NCBI RefSeq assembly: GCF_016648105.1
Contig: NZ_JACVVE010000011.1
Span: 88,773 to 152,772 of the forward strand
DNA: 64,000 nucleotides
Direction: 5' to 3'
From: Pseudomonas sp. S31
GTDB taxonomy: Bacteria; Pseudomonadota; Gammaproteobacteria; Pseudomonadales; Pseudomonadaceae
The notes under the pieces: generated by a model
The model's input: only the letters and a program-made list of their open reading frames with translations
What the model was told of the DNA's origin: nothing
Database searches by the model: none
Part shown: positions 63,646-64,000 of the stretch, piece by piece
Layout: every line of letters begins with the position of its first letter
How positions within the stretch are numbered: position 1 is the first letter of the stretch
Translations under genes and position numbers: made by a program

Positions 63646-64000
63646 TTACTCGATGATTTTGGCTACGACGCCGGCGCCGACGGTACGACCGCCTTCACGG
63701 ATAGCGAAGCGCAGACCGTCTTCCATTGCGATGGTCTTGATCAGGGTGACAGTCATCTGAATGTTGTCGCCTGGCATTACCATTTCAACGCCTTCCGGCA
63801 GTTCGCAGTTACCGGTCACGTCAGTGGTACGGAAGTAGAACTGAGGACGGTAGCCTTTGAAGAACGGAGTGTGACGACCGCCTTCTTCCTTCGACAGGAC
63901 GTAGACTTCTGCGGTGAACTTGGTGTGCGGCTTGACCGAACCTGGCTTAACCAGAACCTGGCCACGCTCAACGTCGTCACGCTTGGTACCACGCAGCAGA
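63646..64000 (-). CDS. tuf: Elongation factor Tu, 3' part (runs off the window)
   Basis: The last 117 codons plus stop of EF-Tu are present; the 5' part lies beyond base 64000. The translated end shows [30 protein letters not shown] and the terminus [15 protein letters not shown], the third beta-barrel domain. It brings aminoacyl-tRNA to the ribosome. The gene lies directly upstream of the S10 operon in the usual str-S10 order. Confidence 0.97.

Overview
This window is chromosomal DNA from a gamma-proteobacterium of the genus Pseudomonas, most likely the P. putida group. The evidence is the high GC content, the gene order (xseB-ispA-dxs, the nrdR/rib/nusB/thiL/pgpA run, selAB plus formate dehydrogenase, ssb/uvrA, ferritin/katA, then the alpha, spc and S10 ribosomal operons), many intergenic REP pairs built on a TGTAGGAGCGG core, and Pseudomonas-like proteins throughout. 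It is almost entirely core genome. I see no phage, transposase, integrase, CRISPR array or defence island.

Layout. 1-5.7 kb: an iron-uptake module with a TonB-dependent siderophore receptor (minus strand), divergent from a two-component system and a periplasmic esterase; two Fur-box-like sites are present. 5.7-10 kb: an FMN riboswitch before a stand-alone ribB, then xseB-ispA-dxs (isoprenoid precursors). 10-13.4 kb: a BtuB-like receptor convergent with a ribA-btuF pair. 13.5-20.2 kb (minus): nrdR-ribD-ribE-ribBA-ribH-nusB-thiL-pgpA plus a solute-binding protein, carrying most of riboflavin synthesis, ribonucleotide reductase repression, thiamine and phospholipid steps. 20.3-22.4 kb: a lipoprotein, a methyltransferase and a CnoX-type thioredoxin. 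22.9-26 kb: a probable Zur-controlled operon (ZrgA-like protein, ABC ATPase, FtsX-type permease, DUF3299 protein), followed by an OprG/OmpW porin with an ANR box. 27-32.4 kb: a nucleotide-sugar epimerase with a catalytically degenerate RmlD-like partner, an HTH regulator divergent from an alanine symporter, and an L-asparaginase.

32.4-41.7 kb (minus): a complete selenocysteine locus. It holds tRNA-Sec, selB, selA, fdhE and the three formate dehydrogenase subunits, with fdnG read through an in-frame UGA that has a SECIS hairpin just downstream. 41.8-42.4 kb: a small AT-richer orphan membrane protein gene with a hairpin over its ribosome binding site. 42.5-49.6 kb: ssb and an MFS gene divergent from uvrA, then bacterial ferritin and katA. 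49.8-64 kb (minus): the alpha (rpsM-rpsK-rpsD-rpoA-rplQ), spc (rplN to rpmJ) and S10 (rpsJ to rpsQ) operons and the 3' end of tuf. Sigma70-like promoters are visible for S10 and alpha, and terminator-like hairpins lie in the tuf/S10, rpsN/rpsH and spc/alpha junctions.

The points I judge most worth a second look are the tandem terminator-like hairpins inside the spc operon, the Zur-box operon, the orphan gene at 41.8-42.3 kb with its RBS hairpin, the pseudo-enzyme RmlD partner, and the siderophore receptor/two-component/esterase module. None is clear proof of an undescribed system.
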